A DNA stretch of 38,704 nucleotides from Dehalococcoidales bacterium (GCA_028710655.1 JAQTTS010000001.1:1-38704); one strand, 5' to 3'. Positions 1-7,224 are shown, numbered from the stretch's first letter. Numbers and translations: made by a program. Notes: generated by a model from the letters alone, not told the origin.

Positions 1-179
1 GCTGCGAGCGCCTGGGCCATGAGTGCGTGGCCCTGGAGGATGAGGACAACTGCGAGGACTTCCAAGATGCACTACGAGAGGCCGAGCATCAATGCGGCTT
101 CAAGGGGTGCACGAATCAAGGGTACTCCAACTGGGCCGGATTTTGCAGCAAGGAACACGCTGACAAGGCGTTACTGTAG
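1..179 (+). CDS. Cys-rich zinc-binding protein, 3' part only
   Basis: The frame starting at base 3 is open from the window edge to a TAG at 177-179, so the 5' end is missing. The visible 58 residues contain CERLGHEC, then CGFKGC and a terminal FCSKEH, a spacing typical of a small structural zinc finger. The next gene follows after 8 bases and its ribosome binding site overlaps this stop, which supports this frame over the other open frame at 19-255. The function is not recognised. It belongs to a set of small zinc-ribbon early proteins of this phage. Confidence 0.6.
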   Translation, partial: CERLGHECVALEDEDNCEDFQDALREAEHQCGFKGCTNQGYSNWAGFCSKEHADKALL

Positions 180-187
180 GAGGAAGC

Positions 188-376
188 ATGACCGACCAAG
201 CTCGAAAGAACAGTCAGAAAAGCGACTCACAACTTGCATGGGACTTTCTCAATGATGAGTTCACCCGGCAAGTGAACGAACCGGGGGCGATTCTCTCCCG
301 AATGGCCGGGGGTGAAAAGCCGAGAATGCAGCATGCGGATTGGGAAGATTATCACATCGGTTGCTGGAGCAACTGA
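188..376 (+). CDS. Small hypothetical early protein, 62 aa
   Basis: ATG at 188 follows an AGGAGG site that overlaps the stop of the preceding gene. The product is hydrophilic, with a basic N-terminus and an acidic, Trp/His-containing C-terminus ending in DWEDYHIGCWSN. No known domain is recognisable. It sits directly upstream of the recombination-type gene pair at 413-2257, in the same transcription unit. The start choice rests on the ribosome binding site; the function is unknown. Confidence 0.6.
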   Translation: MTDQARKNSQKSDSQLAWDFLNDEFTRQVNEPGAILSRMAGGEKPRMQHADWEDYHIGCWSN

Positions 377-412
377 GACTAACGGAACCTTTTGGATAAA
401 GGAGGAAAGGAA

Positions 413-1171
413 ATGGCAACAGCAACGATAGAAGCAATCCCACTGGAACCGCAAACTTACGTCGAGGGGAGCAATCAGGTTCACTTGATGCTTCCCAAGG
501 GAACCAGACTTGTCAAGGTCGATCCGAGCGGAGAGGCTATATATCTTGAGTTAAAAGTTAAGACTTTGGCCTTATGTGAAGAGATGGCACTCGCCCCCTT
601 GGACAGCGACTATGACAAGAAGCAAGCGGAGTTGAAACTTGGCACCAGCCAAAAGCTCATCCGGGCGATTGACGATCTCCGCAAGAAGTACACCGTACCC
701 ATAGACAGCCAGAAGGCTTACCTTCAGGACGTTTTCAAAAAGTCGCTGATCGACCCGCTCACTGAGGCAAAGGGCAAACTCTCTGGCCGTGTTGACGACT
801 ACAACAACCGGCTCCTGGCCGAGCAAGCGGAGCAACGCCGCAAGGACGAAGAGGCGCGGAAAGCTCAACAAGCCGAAGAGATCATCGACCCTGGCTACGT
901 GCCACCACCGCCCCCGACAACCGGCGTCATGGCCGATGTAAAGACTTCCCGGACGGAGGCCGGGACAAGGTTCAGCAAGAAGACGGTCGAATACGAGGTT
1001 ATCGACTTTGAGAAACTGCCAACCGAATATAAGAAGCTGGTGGTCGACGAGGACAAGCTGAAGGCCGCGGTCAACAAGGCCACCGAGGGCATCAACGATC
1101 CTTGCATCAAGGAAGACTTGATACTGGGAGTCAATGTCAAGGTCTACTACAAAGGACAGATGAGGACTTAA
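413..1171 (+). CDS. Conserved phage protein of recombination module, coiled-coil centre
   Basis: The start is placed at ATG 413, 7 bases after AAAGGAGG, rather than at an upstream TTG at 392 in the same frame. The 252-residue product has an N-terminal globular part, a long charged helical centre rich in Lys, Glu, Gln and Ala (roughly residues 90-160), a proline run (PPPPP) and a compact C-terminal domain ending in VNVKVYYKGQ. This layout, a helical middle plus a short C-terminal beta domain beside a presumed annealing protein, resembles phage proteins commonly found in DNA recombination modules, though those are usually annotated as hypothetical. It is followed 12 bases later by the gene at 1184, with its own AAAGGAGG. 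A role alongside the downstream protein in recombination is inference from context. Confidence 0.7.
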   Translation: MATATIEAIPLEPQTYVEGSNQVHLMLPKGTRLVKVDPSGEAIYLELKVKTLALCEEMALAPLDSDYDKKQAELKLGTSQKLIRAIDDLRKKYTVPIDSQKAYLQDVFKKSLIDPLTEAKGKLSGRVDDYNNRLLAEQAEQRRKDEEARKAQQAEEIIDPGYVPPPPPTTGVMADVKTSRTEAGTRFSKKTVEYEVIDFEKLPTEYKKLVVDEDKLKAAVNKATEGINDPCIKEDLILGVNVKVYYKGQMRT

Positions 1172-1183
1172 AGGAGGAAGAAA

Positions 1184-2257
1184 ATGGGAAATGAAGTAAC
1201 TGTTTACGAGAACTCCCCGGCGCCGCTGACAGTGGCGGACGTGCGGGCGCAGGTGAACCTTATCCAAGAGGTTATGCGAGGGGTCATGGTCGAGAATGAG
1301 CACTATGGCGTGATCCCCGGCACTGGCAGTAAACCCAGTCTTTTGAAGGCTGGTGCTGAAAAGCTGATCATGACGTTCCGACTTGTACCGGACATCGAAG
1401 AGGACGTTATTGAACTGGATCGGGGGCATAGGGAATACCGAGTAAAGGTAAGGCTCTACAATATCAACAAGGTTTTCCTGGGGGCTGGCGTTGGGGCATG
1501 TACCACGATGGAGGGCAAATACCGCTTCCGAACAGGCCCGGTGGAACTGACCAATAACCCAGTGCCCAAGGAATACTGGAACCTGAGAAAAGAGAATCCG
1601 GGCAAGGCTCAAGAGTTGATTGGCGGTAAGGGTTTCTCCACCAAGAAGAACGATCAAGGCCAATGGGTAATCGCCATTCAGGGGGAAAAGGTAGAGCATG
1701 ACAACCCGGCGGACTACTACAACACTTGTCTGAAGATGGCCAAGAAGAGAGCCTTAGTCGATGCGTGCCTGACAGTGACAGCGGCCAGCGACATCTTCAC
1801 CCAGGACATCGAGGATATGCCCGAAGTGATACCCGGAGCCGCAGCCAAGGAAGGACCCAAGCCGGATATCAAGGAACTGGAACGAAAGGTCGAACCGAAG
1901 GCGAAAGCTGAACCTGCCACTGATGGGGCCAAGCCGCTCACTAAAGAGGAATATGCTGATGCCCTGAAGTGGCTCGGTTTCTCGAAGACAGCGGACATTC
2001 TGAAGGCTCTTGGCTTAGAGAATGCCAAAGATATCACGGCCAAGTATCCGACGCGTGAAGGCCTACTGGACGCCCTGGCAGCTAAGGTTGGCAAAGACTG
2101 GCGCAAGCGGATAGACCTGGCAACCGGGGAGATCGAGGGAAAGACAAAGGTCGTCTGTGCTGATTGCGGTTATGAGACAACCGACCTGGCCGAGTACAAG
2201 GGGCTCAGGATCTGCCAGCACTGCTACACCAAGAGAAGCGCAGAGGCCGAGGCATGA
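1184..2257 (+). CDS. Putative ssDNA-annealing/recombination protein with C-terminal zinc ribbon
   Basis: The N-terminal half (residues 15-210) carries the pattern LIQEVMRGVMVENEHYGVIPG, PSLLKAGAEKL, GVGACTTMEGKYRFR, then NTCLKMAKKRALVDA and ASDIFTQDIED. This is a widespread phage protein type usually met beside recombination genes, and the KMAKKRALVDA stretch resembles that of Erf/RecT-like annealing proteins. The C-terminal third holds an acidic/basic linker, a small helical domain (LTKEEYADALKWLGF) and a four-cysteine zinc ribbon (CADCGYE, then CQHC). Annealing activity is inferred from motif resemblance and neighbours; no exonuclease gene is seen nearby. The stop overlaps the next start as ATGA, indicating translational coupling. 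Confidence 0.65.
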   Translation: MGNEVTVYENSPAPLTVADVRAQVNLIQEVMRGVMVENEHYGVIPGTGSKPSLLKAGAEKLIMTFRLVPDIEEDVIELDRGHREYRVKVRLYNINKVFLGAGVGACTTMEGKYRFRTGPVELTNNPVPKEYWNLRKENPGKAQELIGGKGFSTKKNDQGQWVIAIQGEKVEHDNPADYYNTCLKMAKKRALVDACLTVTAASDIFTQDIEDMPEVIPGAAAKEGPKPDIKELERKVEPKAKAEPATDGAKPLTKEEYADALKWLGFSKTADILKALGLENAKDITAKYPTREGLLDALAAKVGKDWRKRIDLATGEIEGKTKVVCADCGYETTDLAEYKGLRICQHCYTKRSAEAEA

Positions 2258-2562
2258 ACATCGAAAAGAAGCGAGTCATACCGATAGAGCTAACCCCAGA
2301 GGACGTGCGGAAGGCCATCGAGAACTACGTCCGGGCTGAGGATGAGAGCATTGTCTTCCCAGCGGCATACCCCGTAGATGTTGGACTACCAGCAGAGGTA
2401 GTAGCGACCAATTCAGACCGTTATCCCTCAATCAAGATCAACCTCGAAATCCCCGAACCGCGCAAGCCGGGGAGACCGAAGGGGAGCAAGAGGAAGGTGG
2501 ACGTGGGCACTGGAGGCAAGGGAACGCCCACGGATGGTGAACCGGTCACTGGGGAAACCTAA
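2254..2562 (+). CDS. Hypothetical protein with AT-hook-like motif
   Basis: The start overlaps the preceding stop by four bases (ATGA). The 102-residue product has an acidic N-terminal part and a basic tail containing RKPGRPKGSKRK, which matches the GRP core of the AT-hook minor-groove-binding motif flanked by basic residues. A DNA-associated role next to the presumed annealing protein is therefore plausible, but no catalytic domain is seen. The C-terminal 30 residues after the hook are low complexity (Gly, Thr, Pro). The 3' end overlaps the next reading frame. Confidence 0.6.
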   Translation: MNIEKKRVIPIELTPEDVRKAIENYVRAEDESIVFPAAYPVDVGLPAEVVATNSDRYPSIKINLEIPEPRKPGRPKGSKRKVDVGTGGKGTPTDGEPVTGET

Positions 2563-3241
2563 GAAACGGGGGCGAGTACGCAAGGAAAGCCCCCTGCCAA
2601 TAGGGATGGAAGCGATGGAATTAAGAGAACAGATAGCCCTGAAGTTCATTGAATCGGAGTTTTGCGTTGATAACGCCAAAGCATTGAGTGCATGGCAAAA
2701 GGCAGACGATGAGCATAAAAGACCCTTCTTAACCAAAGCCGATGGAATCCTAGCCCTTCTCAAGCCCACTGAGGAAGTTAGGCCAGTATTCGCCATGCAA
2801 AATGAACTAGAAATGCTCCGAGCTAACGAGGCCAAAGTTAATGCACGCCAGAAAGAATTAGACAACATGATGGCGCTACTCCGTATCAAGGAAATTCAAG
2901 AGTCAACTGACCCGGTAAGTAGAGACGTGACAATCAGGATAAAACGGGTTGACATGATGGAGACACCCAGTATTCCTAATTTGTTGCAGTCAGGCAAGTA
3001 TTCGGTATCTAAGTCCCCCTCTGCCCTGCTATCGGAGGAGGAGATTTGCCGATGGACTGAGGACTTCCCTTATGCGAAAACATCGTGTGGTCATACATGG
3101 AGTTTATCAAGTAATCTAGCCAACCACGAGAAGTTCAAGTATTGCCCATATTGCGGAAAGTTGCTCATCTCTAAATTGGAGGGGGGGGGAACTGGTTACT
3201 TAACCGAGTACCTTTTTGGTTTCGCTCTCATTGGCCTCTAA
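2534..3241 (+). CDS. Hypothetical early protein with C-terminal zinc finger; probably frameshifted
   Basis: The frame opens at ATG 2534. In-frame ATGs at 2606 and 2615 are good alternatives; 2615 has AGGGA 8 bases upstream, and the first 24-27 residues are just a basic low-complexity stretch. The part starting MELREQIALKF, with KADGILALLKP, resembles small phage proteins of unknown function. The second half has a Cys-His cluster (CGHTW, then CPYCGK) like a zinc ribbon. In this frame the protein ends soon after a nine-G tract (3181-3189) with a short hydrophobic tail. The -1 frame continues with a longer, charged, protein-like sequence to 3348 (separate entry), so the true C-terminus is probably in that frame. 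Confidence 0.6.
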   Translation: MVNRSLGKPKKRGRVRKESPLPIGMEAMELREQIALKFIESEFCVDNAKALSAWQKADDEHKRPFLTKADGILALLKPTEEVRPVFAMQNELEMLRANEAKVNARQKELDNMMALLRIKEIQESTDPVSRDVTIRIKRVDMMETPSIPNLLQSGKYSVSKSPSALLSEEEICRWTEDFPYAKTSCGHTWSLSSNLANHEKFKYCPYCGKLLISKLEGGGTGYLTEYLFGFALIGL

Positions 3242-3348
3242 AGAAATTCTACTGGCAAGTTTCCGACTTTGAGCATGTAGAATCGGAGGCAAAGAAATTC
3301 CGAGAGTTATTTGACGGCGAGGGTGACCCATTGGGATATGAGGATTGA
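3190..3348 (+). other. Out-of-frame coding extension of the 2534 gene after G9 tract
   Basis: From 3190 the -1 frame relative to the upstream gene stays open to TGA 3346-3348. It encodes a tail with PFWFRSHWPLKKFYWQVSD, HVESEAKKFRELF and DPLGYED. The composition (Trp, Phe, Lys, Glu) is that of a real protein. Upstream in this frame there is a stop at 3172 and no ATG, GTG or TTG before the tract, so the segment cannot be an ordinary separate gene. One extra G in the tract, or a -1 slip on it, would join it to the preceding gene. Which of these applies cannot be told from one sequence. Confidence 0.6.
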
Positions 3349-3365
3349 ATTGGAGGGGCGATAGC

Positions 3366-3548
3366 ATGGGACTACTTTGTAAGATCGGTTGGCATAGCCC
3401 TACGGGATTCAGGACAACGGATGGATGCTCACTCATATCTCGGTGCAAACGGTGTGGGGCAAAAATAATGCTGGACTCACAGGGTAATTGGTTTAGGACT
3501 GAAGACCAGAAGTATTCAAAGCCTGAGTCGATAGAGGAGGGGGAATGA
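3366..3548 (+). CDS. Small zinc-finger protein, 60 aa
   Basis: ATG 3366 is preceded by GGAGGGG with good spacing and is preferred over an in-frame TTG at 3345. The sequence starts MGLLCKIGWHSPTG and contains CKRCG, a Cys/His arrangement typical of short phage zinc-binding proteins that begin with a CKxGxH element. The end is acidic. The stop overlaps the next start by four bases. The function is unknown; protein or nucleic-acid binding through a zinc site is inference. Confidence 0.65.
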   Translation: MGLLCKIGWHSPTGFRTTDGCSLISRCKRCGAKIMLDSQGNWFRTEDQKYSKPESIEEGE

Positions 3549-4099
3549 CTGAGCAAACATACGACCTTGACATACCAGAGCATAAACACCCACACAGAGT
3601 AGAGAACACCGCACCACGCTCAGAAGCGATTTGGGTCTGCACTGAATGTCAACATATTTTCACAGACGCAGAGATACGGGATGACTTGGGCAACTGGGGG
3701 CATAAGTGTAAATGCCATCCGGTTCACAAAGGGCAACGATGCGAGAGCCACTTAGAGCCTTACCTCTTTTCTAAGGGATACGCAGAAACAGGAGCCATCA
3801 ATGATGAGATAGAACAGGCGAGAGACATTCTAGCGGCTTATCTGGCAGGTCTAACCAACGAGGAATGGGTAGAGTTCCCCCCAGAGGAGAAATCCCTGTG
3901 GTTAGATGATGCAGGCCAAACCCTCTCCCTTCACGGTGGCGGCTGGCACATAGCAGTAGTCACCGAACCGGAGTGGCCGGAGAATCCTTACGAAAAAGCT
4001 CCCTTTAATCCTGTTGATTTAGCACCATCAAAAAGACGAGGTTTTAACGAAGCAATCAAAGCCTGCCAGTCTCTAGGGCTGTGCAAGGAGGTCAAATGA
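3545..4099 (+). CDS. Hypothetical early protein with N-terminal zinc cluster
   Basis: Start ATG 3545 lies in the ATGA overlap with the previous gene, after GGAGGGGG. The N-terminal 80 residues hold CTEC, CKCH and a later CESH, consistent with a zinc-binding module. A central helical part (IEQARDILAAYLAGL) and a Trp-rich stretch (GGGWHIAVVTEPEWPENPY) follow. The C-terminal RRGFNEAIKACQSLGL resembles the short helical tail found in many phage early proteins. No enzyme motif is seen. It overlaps the next gene by four bases within a tightly coupled run. Confidence 0.65.
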   Translation: MTEQTYDLDIPEHKHPHRVENTAPRSEAIWVCTECQHIFTDAEIRDDLGNWGHKCKCHPVHKGQRCESHLEPYLFSKGYAETGAINDEIEQARDILAAYLAGLTNEEWVEFPPEEKSLWLDDAGQTLSLHGGGWHIAVVTEPEWPENPYEKAPFNPVDLAPSKRRGFNEAIKACQSLGLCKEVK

Positions 4100-4371
4100 A
4101 CTTCAAACTGACTGATGAGGAAATCCAAGAAGTTAGGCGAACTATCAGCGATGAGATATGGGCAGGGAAACATGAGGAGTGGGTTCAGCATGGATCAGGT
4201 ATTCCCTTTTGGTATCTGCTAGAGAGGGGAGCCGCAGCCGCTCAAGCGAAGATGGCGAGGTGGATTATGGAGTGCGATGTCAACCGCCGTGTAACCTCAA
4301 GGGAACTCAAGCGGAAACATATCTATCTGACGGTCGAGGAATGGCAAGCCCTCAAGGAGATGGGGAAGTGA
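4096..4371 (+). CDS. Hypothetical early protein, 91 aa
   Basis: ATG 4096 overlaps the preceding stop and follows a near-perfect AAGGAGGT at 4085-4092. An in-frame GTG at 4081 would start within the ribosome binding site region and is less likely. The product is predicted largely helical and charged, with LTDEEIQEVRRTISDEI at the N-terminus and LTVEEWQALKEMGK at the end. It contains one cysteine and no recognisable motif. It is translationally coupled on both sides. Confidence 0.65.
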   Translation: MNFKLTDEEIQEVRRTISDEIWAGKHEEWVQHGSGIPFWYLLERGAAAAQAKMARWIMECDVNRRVTSRELKRKHIYLTVEEWQALKEMGK

Positions 4372-4538
4372 AGAACCCTAAATGTTGGAGAAATCATGGG
4401 GATGGCAGAAAAGTTTGTCAGTTCGGCTGGTGCCGTTACAAAGACCGTAGTAAATGCCCCAACTTCAGCGAAATGACCCAACAAGAGTATGACGAATACA
4501 TAGGAACATCAGATTCCCTCAAGAGGGCGGAGGGATAG
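4368..4538 (+). CDS. Small Cys-rich protein, GTG start, 56 aa
   Basis: The start is GTG 4368, 8 bases after AAGGAG at 4354-4359 and overlapping the preceding stop; no ATG fits. The product has four cysteines in CWRNHG, VCQFGWC and KCPNF, a likely zinc site, followed by an acidic helix (MTQQEYDEYIG). It resembles other short phage Cys-rich proteins with no known function. The frame is open further upstream, but that portion is the shadow of the neighbouring gene. Confidence 0.6.
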   Translation: MKNPKCWRNHGDGRKVCQFGWCRYKDRSKCPNFSEMTQQEYDEYIGTSDSLKRAEG

Positions 4539-4542
4539 GGGG

Positions 4543-4620
4543 ATGGACGGTGATTGGCTTCTAGGTTTTCTAACTGGGTCATTGTTTACGGCTGTGATTA
4601 TCCTTACTTTAGTGCATTGA
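4543..4620 (+). CDS. Membrane mini-protein, 25 aa
   Basis: ATG 4543 follows a purine-rich GGAGGGATAGGGGG stretch. It encodes one hydrophobic segment (LLGFLTGSLFTAVIILTLV) after a short charged start, ending in TGA at 4618-4620. It fills the otherwise empty gap between the Cys-rich gene and the methyltransferase. A single-span membrane peptide is predicted from hydrophobicity alone. It could be chance, but position and ribosome binding site favour a gene. Confidence 0.45.
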   Translation: MDGDWLLGFLTGSLFTAVIILTLVH

Positions 4621-4635
4621 TCGGATTGAATAAAC

Positions 4636-5151
4636 ATGAAGATAGCATACGCAGACCCGCCCTATATCGGATGCGCCAATTATTATCCTGAAAAGGATGA
4701 GGTTGACCATCTCGAGCTGCTAACTAGGTTATATCGGGATTATGAGGCTTGGGCATTATCCTGTAGCACTCCGAGCCTTAAACAAATTCTTGGGGACTGC
4801 CCTGACGATGTACGCATAGCCGCATGGGTAAAACCGTTTGCCTCATTTAAACCCAATGTAAATCCGGCCTATGCTTGGGAGCCAGTGATATTCACCCCAG
4901 CTCGAGAACGGTTCACCAGAGAACAACCGACTGTAAGAGATTGGATAGCCGCCAATATCACGATGCATAAAGGGTTAGTTGGTGCAAAGCCTCCCAAGTT
5001 TGCTTACTGGCTATTCGACCTCTTGGGACTAGAGCCAACAGATGAGTTCGATGATTTATATCCAGGAACGGGGATTATCTCAAGATGCTGGAATGACTGG
5101 CGCATGATGAAAAGAAACGAGCCTATCAAGTTAGCAATGACCCTGCCCTGA
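4636..5151 (+). CDS. Phage DNA adenine-N6 methyltransferase-like protein
   Basis: Residues 5-10 form YADPPY, the DPPY catalytic motif (IV) of amino-methyltransferases, here at the very N-terminus. Near the C-terminus DLYPGTG (about residue 140) matches a degenerate FxGxG SAM-binding motif I. The order, catalytic motif first and SAM motif last, is the permuted order of beta-type DNA methyltransferases. AAWVKPF and the WEPVIF stretch match phage MTases of this type. At 171 residues it is compact, with only a small target-recognition region. No cognate restriction gene is nearby, so it is an orphan methylase, probably protecting phage DNA or affecting regulation. Specificity cannot be read from the sequence. 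Confidence 0.8.
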   Translation: MKIAYADPPYIGCANYYPEKDEVDHLELLTRLYRDYEAWALSCSTPSLKQILGDCPDDVRIAAWVKPFASFKPNVNPAYAWEPVIFTPARERFTREQPTVRDWIAANITMHKGLVGAKPPKFAYWLFDLLGLEPTDEFDDLYPGTGIISRCWNDWRMMKRNEPIKLAMTLP

Positions 5152-5182
5152 ATGCGGGGGAACGACTGAATAAGGGGGAAGG

Positions 5183-5470
5183 ATGAAAGTCAAAGATGCC
5201 ATAGCCAGATTGTCTAGGGCAAACGCCATCCCTGAAACCGAGTTAGTGGACTTCTACCTCAACGAATTTCAGGAGCGGCTTAAGAGCAAAAAGTTATGGA
5301 AGGTACGCGAAGTCAGTCAACTCAGCCGGGAAGTTTCGGCATGGTTTACTGTGGCCTGTTTGAGAGCTGGCATAAGCCAGGGAAAGATCGATGTGTGCCG
5401 GATCGCAGCAGAGGAACTTAACAAGAGCATCTTAAGGGATGCCATAAAGAAAGCACTTGGAAGGGAATGA
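5183..5470 (+). CDS. Hypothetical helical protein, 95 aa
   Basis: ATG 5183 follows AAGGGGGAAGG. The product is mostly charged helices (AIARLSRANAIPETELVDFYLNE at most loosely HTH-like), with three cysteines not in CxxC spacing. The C-terminus is basic (SILRDAIKKALGRE). No known family is recognised. It is followed after one base by a membrane mini-gene. Its position upstream of the replication genes suggests an early role, which is inference. Confidence 0.6.
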   Translation: MKVKDAIARLSRANAIPETELVDFYLNEFQERLKSKKLWKVREVSQLSREVSAWFTVACLRAGISQGKIDVCRIAAEELNKSILRDAIKKALGRE

Positions 5471-5471
5471 T

Positions 5472-5591
5472 ATGTGGATAGCGATAGCATTTGCAGTGGG
5501 GATAACGCTCGGTATTTTCGCCAACGCCGTGGTAGTTGGGGCATATAAAAGCGTCTGCCGGGCGATTGAAAAGACCGCAAAGTTGTTTTGA
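5472..5591 (+). CDS. Membrane mini-protein, 39 aa
   Basis: ATG 5472 follows GGAAGGGA and ends with TGA at 5589-5591. It encodes one hydrophobic span (MWIAIAFAVGITLGIFANAV) followed by a basic tail (YKSVCRAIEKTAKLF), the arrangement of a single-pass protein with the positive tail inside. It neatly fills the gap between 5470 and 5601. No family is recognised; the gene assignment rests on ribosome binding site, spacing and hydrophobic pattern. Confidence 0.5.
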   Translation: MWIAIAFAVGITLGIFANAVVVGAYKSVCRAIEKTAKLF

Positions 5592-5600
5592 AAGAGAGGG

Positions 5601-6455
5601 ATGATGACAGAAGATATCAGGATTCTTACCAGTTTTAAGGGGCACCGGAAGAGATTTAAGCTCCGCGCCCTACTGGGCCCGGCAGCGGACGCTTACCTTA
5701 TAGACTTCTGGCTCACCGTGCGGATGCAGCGCCCAGACGGTGACATCTCCGATTGGGATAAGGGGGACATAGCCATTGCCGCGGGATGGCTCAAGAAGCC
5801 AGACAAGTTCATCGACGCTATGGTAACTGCCGGGTTTCTGGATAGACAGGACGATCATTACAAACCGCACGATTGGGAAGAACATCAAGGATGGGCCATT
5901 GGCAGTAAAGACAGGACTGCGCATGCAAAGCGCCTCGCATTACTCCGTTGGGTGCGTAAGTTATACGGCGTGCAATGCCAACTGCAATGCGGTGTGCAAT
6001 GCGCAGAGCAATGCGTAGCGCATAACGGCGAGCAATGCCAATTCGATGCGCAGCGCAATGCTCCATCTCCATTACCATCTCCATTACCATCTCCATTACC
6101 ATCTCCATTACCATCTCCTAAAGAAAGAGAAAAGAAATTCTCCGACGAGGTTATGACGTTTGGGGATAAGTACGCAAAAGAGCTATTAGAGGGTTTTTTA
6201 TCATACTGGACAGAACCTAACAGGGCAAGTCAACCCAAGATGCGGTTTGAGCTTCAAAAAACATGGGATACAGGGCGACGATTAGTAACCTGGGCAAATA
6301 GAAACAACGGAGGTTTTGATGGAAGACGAACGGGATATTCAGCGCCGGGAGCACCCGGACGAGACACGAAAGACGAGCGGATTTCAGGGGATCGGAGCGG
6401 CACTGGAGAAGGTGATGAACGCGAAATCTTTGAACCGATTCGAGGAGATAGTTAA
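5601..6455 (+). CDS. Replication initiator/DnaD-like replisome protein
   Basis: The start is ATG 5601 or the adjacent ATG 5604, after AGAGAGGG. Residues 1-95 (RFKLRALLGPAADAYLIDFW, then WDKGDIAIAAGWL, HDWEEHQGW) look like the winged-helix N-terminal domain of phage replisome-organiser proteins. A long linker follows, with a Gln-Cys rich stretch (six QC dipeptides, about residues 124-146) and then four tandem copies of a Pro-Ser-Pro-Leu unit. The C-terminal part (LLEGFLSYWTEPNRASQPKM, then WDTGRRLVTWANRNN) matches the C-terminal element of such proteins, expected to contact the helicase loader. The last 137 bases overlap the helicase-loader gene in another frame. Confidence 0.7.
   Translation: MMTEDIRILTSFKGHRKRFKLRALLGPAADAYLIDFWLTVRMQRPDGDISDWDKGDIAIAAGWLKKPDKFIDAMVTAGFLDRQDDHYKPHDWEEHQGWAIGSKDRTAHAKRLALLRWVRKLYGVQCQLQCGVQCAEQCVAHNGEQCQFDAQRNAPSPLPSPLPSPLPSPLPSPKEREKKFSDEVMTFGDKYAKELLEGFLSYWTEPNRASQPKMRFELQKTWDTGRRLVTWANRNNGGFDGRRTGYSAPGAPGRDTKDERISGDRSGTGEGDEREIFEPIRGDS
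6063..6118 (+). repeat. 12-bp tandem repeat coding for PSPL linker
   Basis: Four complete, perfectly identical copies of CCATCTCCATTA plus an 8-base partial copy lie inside the replication gene and encode a repeated Pro-Ser-Pro-Leu linker. Because the unit is a multiple of three, copy-number change keeps the frame. Perfect identity suggests recent slippage. Just upstream, 5970-6060 has a looser CAATGC-containing repeat giving Gln-Cys dipeptides. Confidence 0.9.
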
Positions 6456-7224
6456 AACTCCGGCGCAATGCCAGTGCCGCAAATGCCAAGCGCTATTTGA
6501 TGGCAATGTCTGGACTATTGCGGACACTGAGCTTTTCCGGTCAACGATGTGCCCGGATTGTGAGGCCAAGATAGAGGCGGAAGCCGCCGAGGAATTGAGG
6601 AAAACCCAACAGGAACGGATCGAGCGATGGGTTAAACAACTACCTGCCGACACCAGGGGCGCAGCCTTTGACAACTTCGATGTGAAGCACAACGGAAAGG
6701 CTTTGGTTGCCGTCCAGAAGTGGTGCCAGGACTACAACATCGGCAAATACCCATCGATGGTACTGTACTCGAAACAGTACGGAGTGGGAAAGACCCATCT
6801 TGCCTGCGCTGTAGCCAACGACATCATTAAACGCACAACAAAAGGCTTCTGCCCGGTGCGGTTTACCAATGGCCCGCTTCTCCTGGACCGTATCAAGAAT
6901 ACTTACCGTCAAGACGCTCACGAAACAAAGTCGGACGTGTTGCAAGACCTGGCATGGGTGCCGCTCCTGATTCTCGATGACGTGGGCAAGGAAAAGGCCA
7001 GCGACCATACCCGCGAGGTATATTACGAGATAATCAATGACCGGGTAAATACCGGGTTCCCAGTGTTCATTACCTCGAACCTGCCACTGGAAGCACGGCA
7101 AGGGAACTCCTTGACCGACCTTATGGGCGGAGCGGCAATTTCCCGGCTGATCCAGATGTGTCAGGGGAACTACTATGAGCTCACAGGGCCAGATTACCGG
7201 AGAGGAAAACATGTCCGAACATAA
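6319..7224 (+). CDS. DnaC/IstB-like AAA+ helicase loader
   Basis: The start is ATG 6319, with GGAGG 5 bases upstream; a TTG at 6316 is less likely. The 301-residue protein has an N-terminal zinc-binding region (CQCRKC at 51-56, CPDC at 78-81), then an AAA+ core: Walker A SKQYGVGKT (151-159), Walker B LLILDD (216-221), sensor 1 FITSN (250-254) and an arginine finger in ISRL (R276). This is the layout of DnaC/DnaI-type loaders, which place the replicative helicase on DNA. No DnaB-like helicase is visible in the window, so the host helicase is probably recruited. The first 137 bases overlap the upstream replication gene. Confidence 0.85.
   Translation: MEDERDIQRREHPDETRKTSGFQGIGAALEKVMNAKSLNRFEEIVKTPAQCQCRKCQALFDGNVWTIADTELFRSTMCPDCEAKIEAEAAEELRKTQQERIERWVKQLPADTRGAAFDNFDVKHNGKALVAVQKWCQDYNIGKYPSMVLYSKQYGVGKTHLACAVANDIIKRTTKGFCPVRFTNGPLLLDRIKNTYRQDAHETKSDVLQDLAWVPLLILDDVGKEKASDHTREVYYEIINDRVNTGFPVFITSNLPLEARQGNSLTDLMGGAAISRLIQMCQGNYYELTGPDYRRGKHVRT

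Noticed and set aside
1..255. Window closing on itself as a circular genome, with frame 1 continuing the HExxH gene from the right end
   Set aside because: The joined frame stays open, but its start in the window is the shadow of the Cys-rich gene and gives an Arg/Ser-rich nonsense-like sequence, so closure is not supported.
572..1699. 375-codon open frame on the minus strand
   Set aside because: It lies opposite two well-supported + strand genes with good ribosome binding sites; its composition is that of a complementary shadow and it has no known domain.
6063..6118. Regular repeats as a possible CRISPR array
   Set aside because: The units are 12 bp with no spacers and are in frame inside a gene; no CRISPR array was seen in the window.
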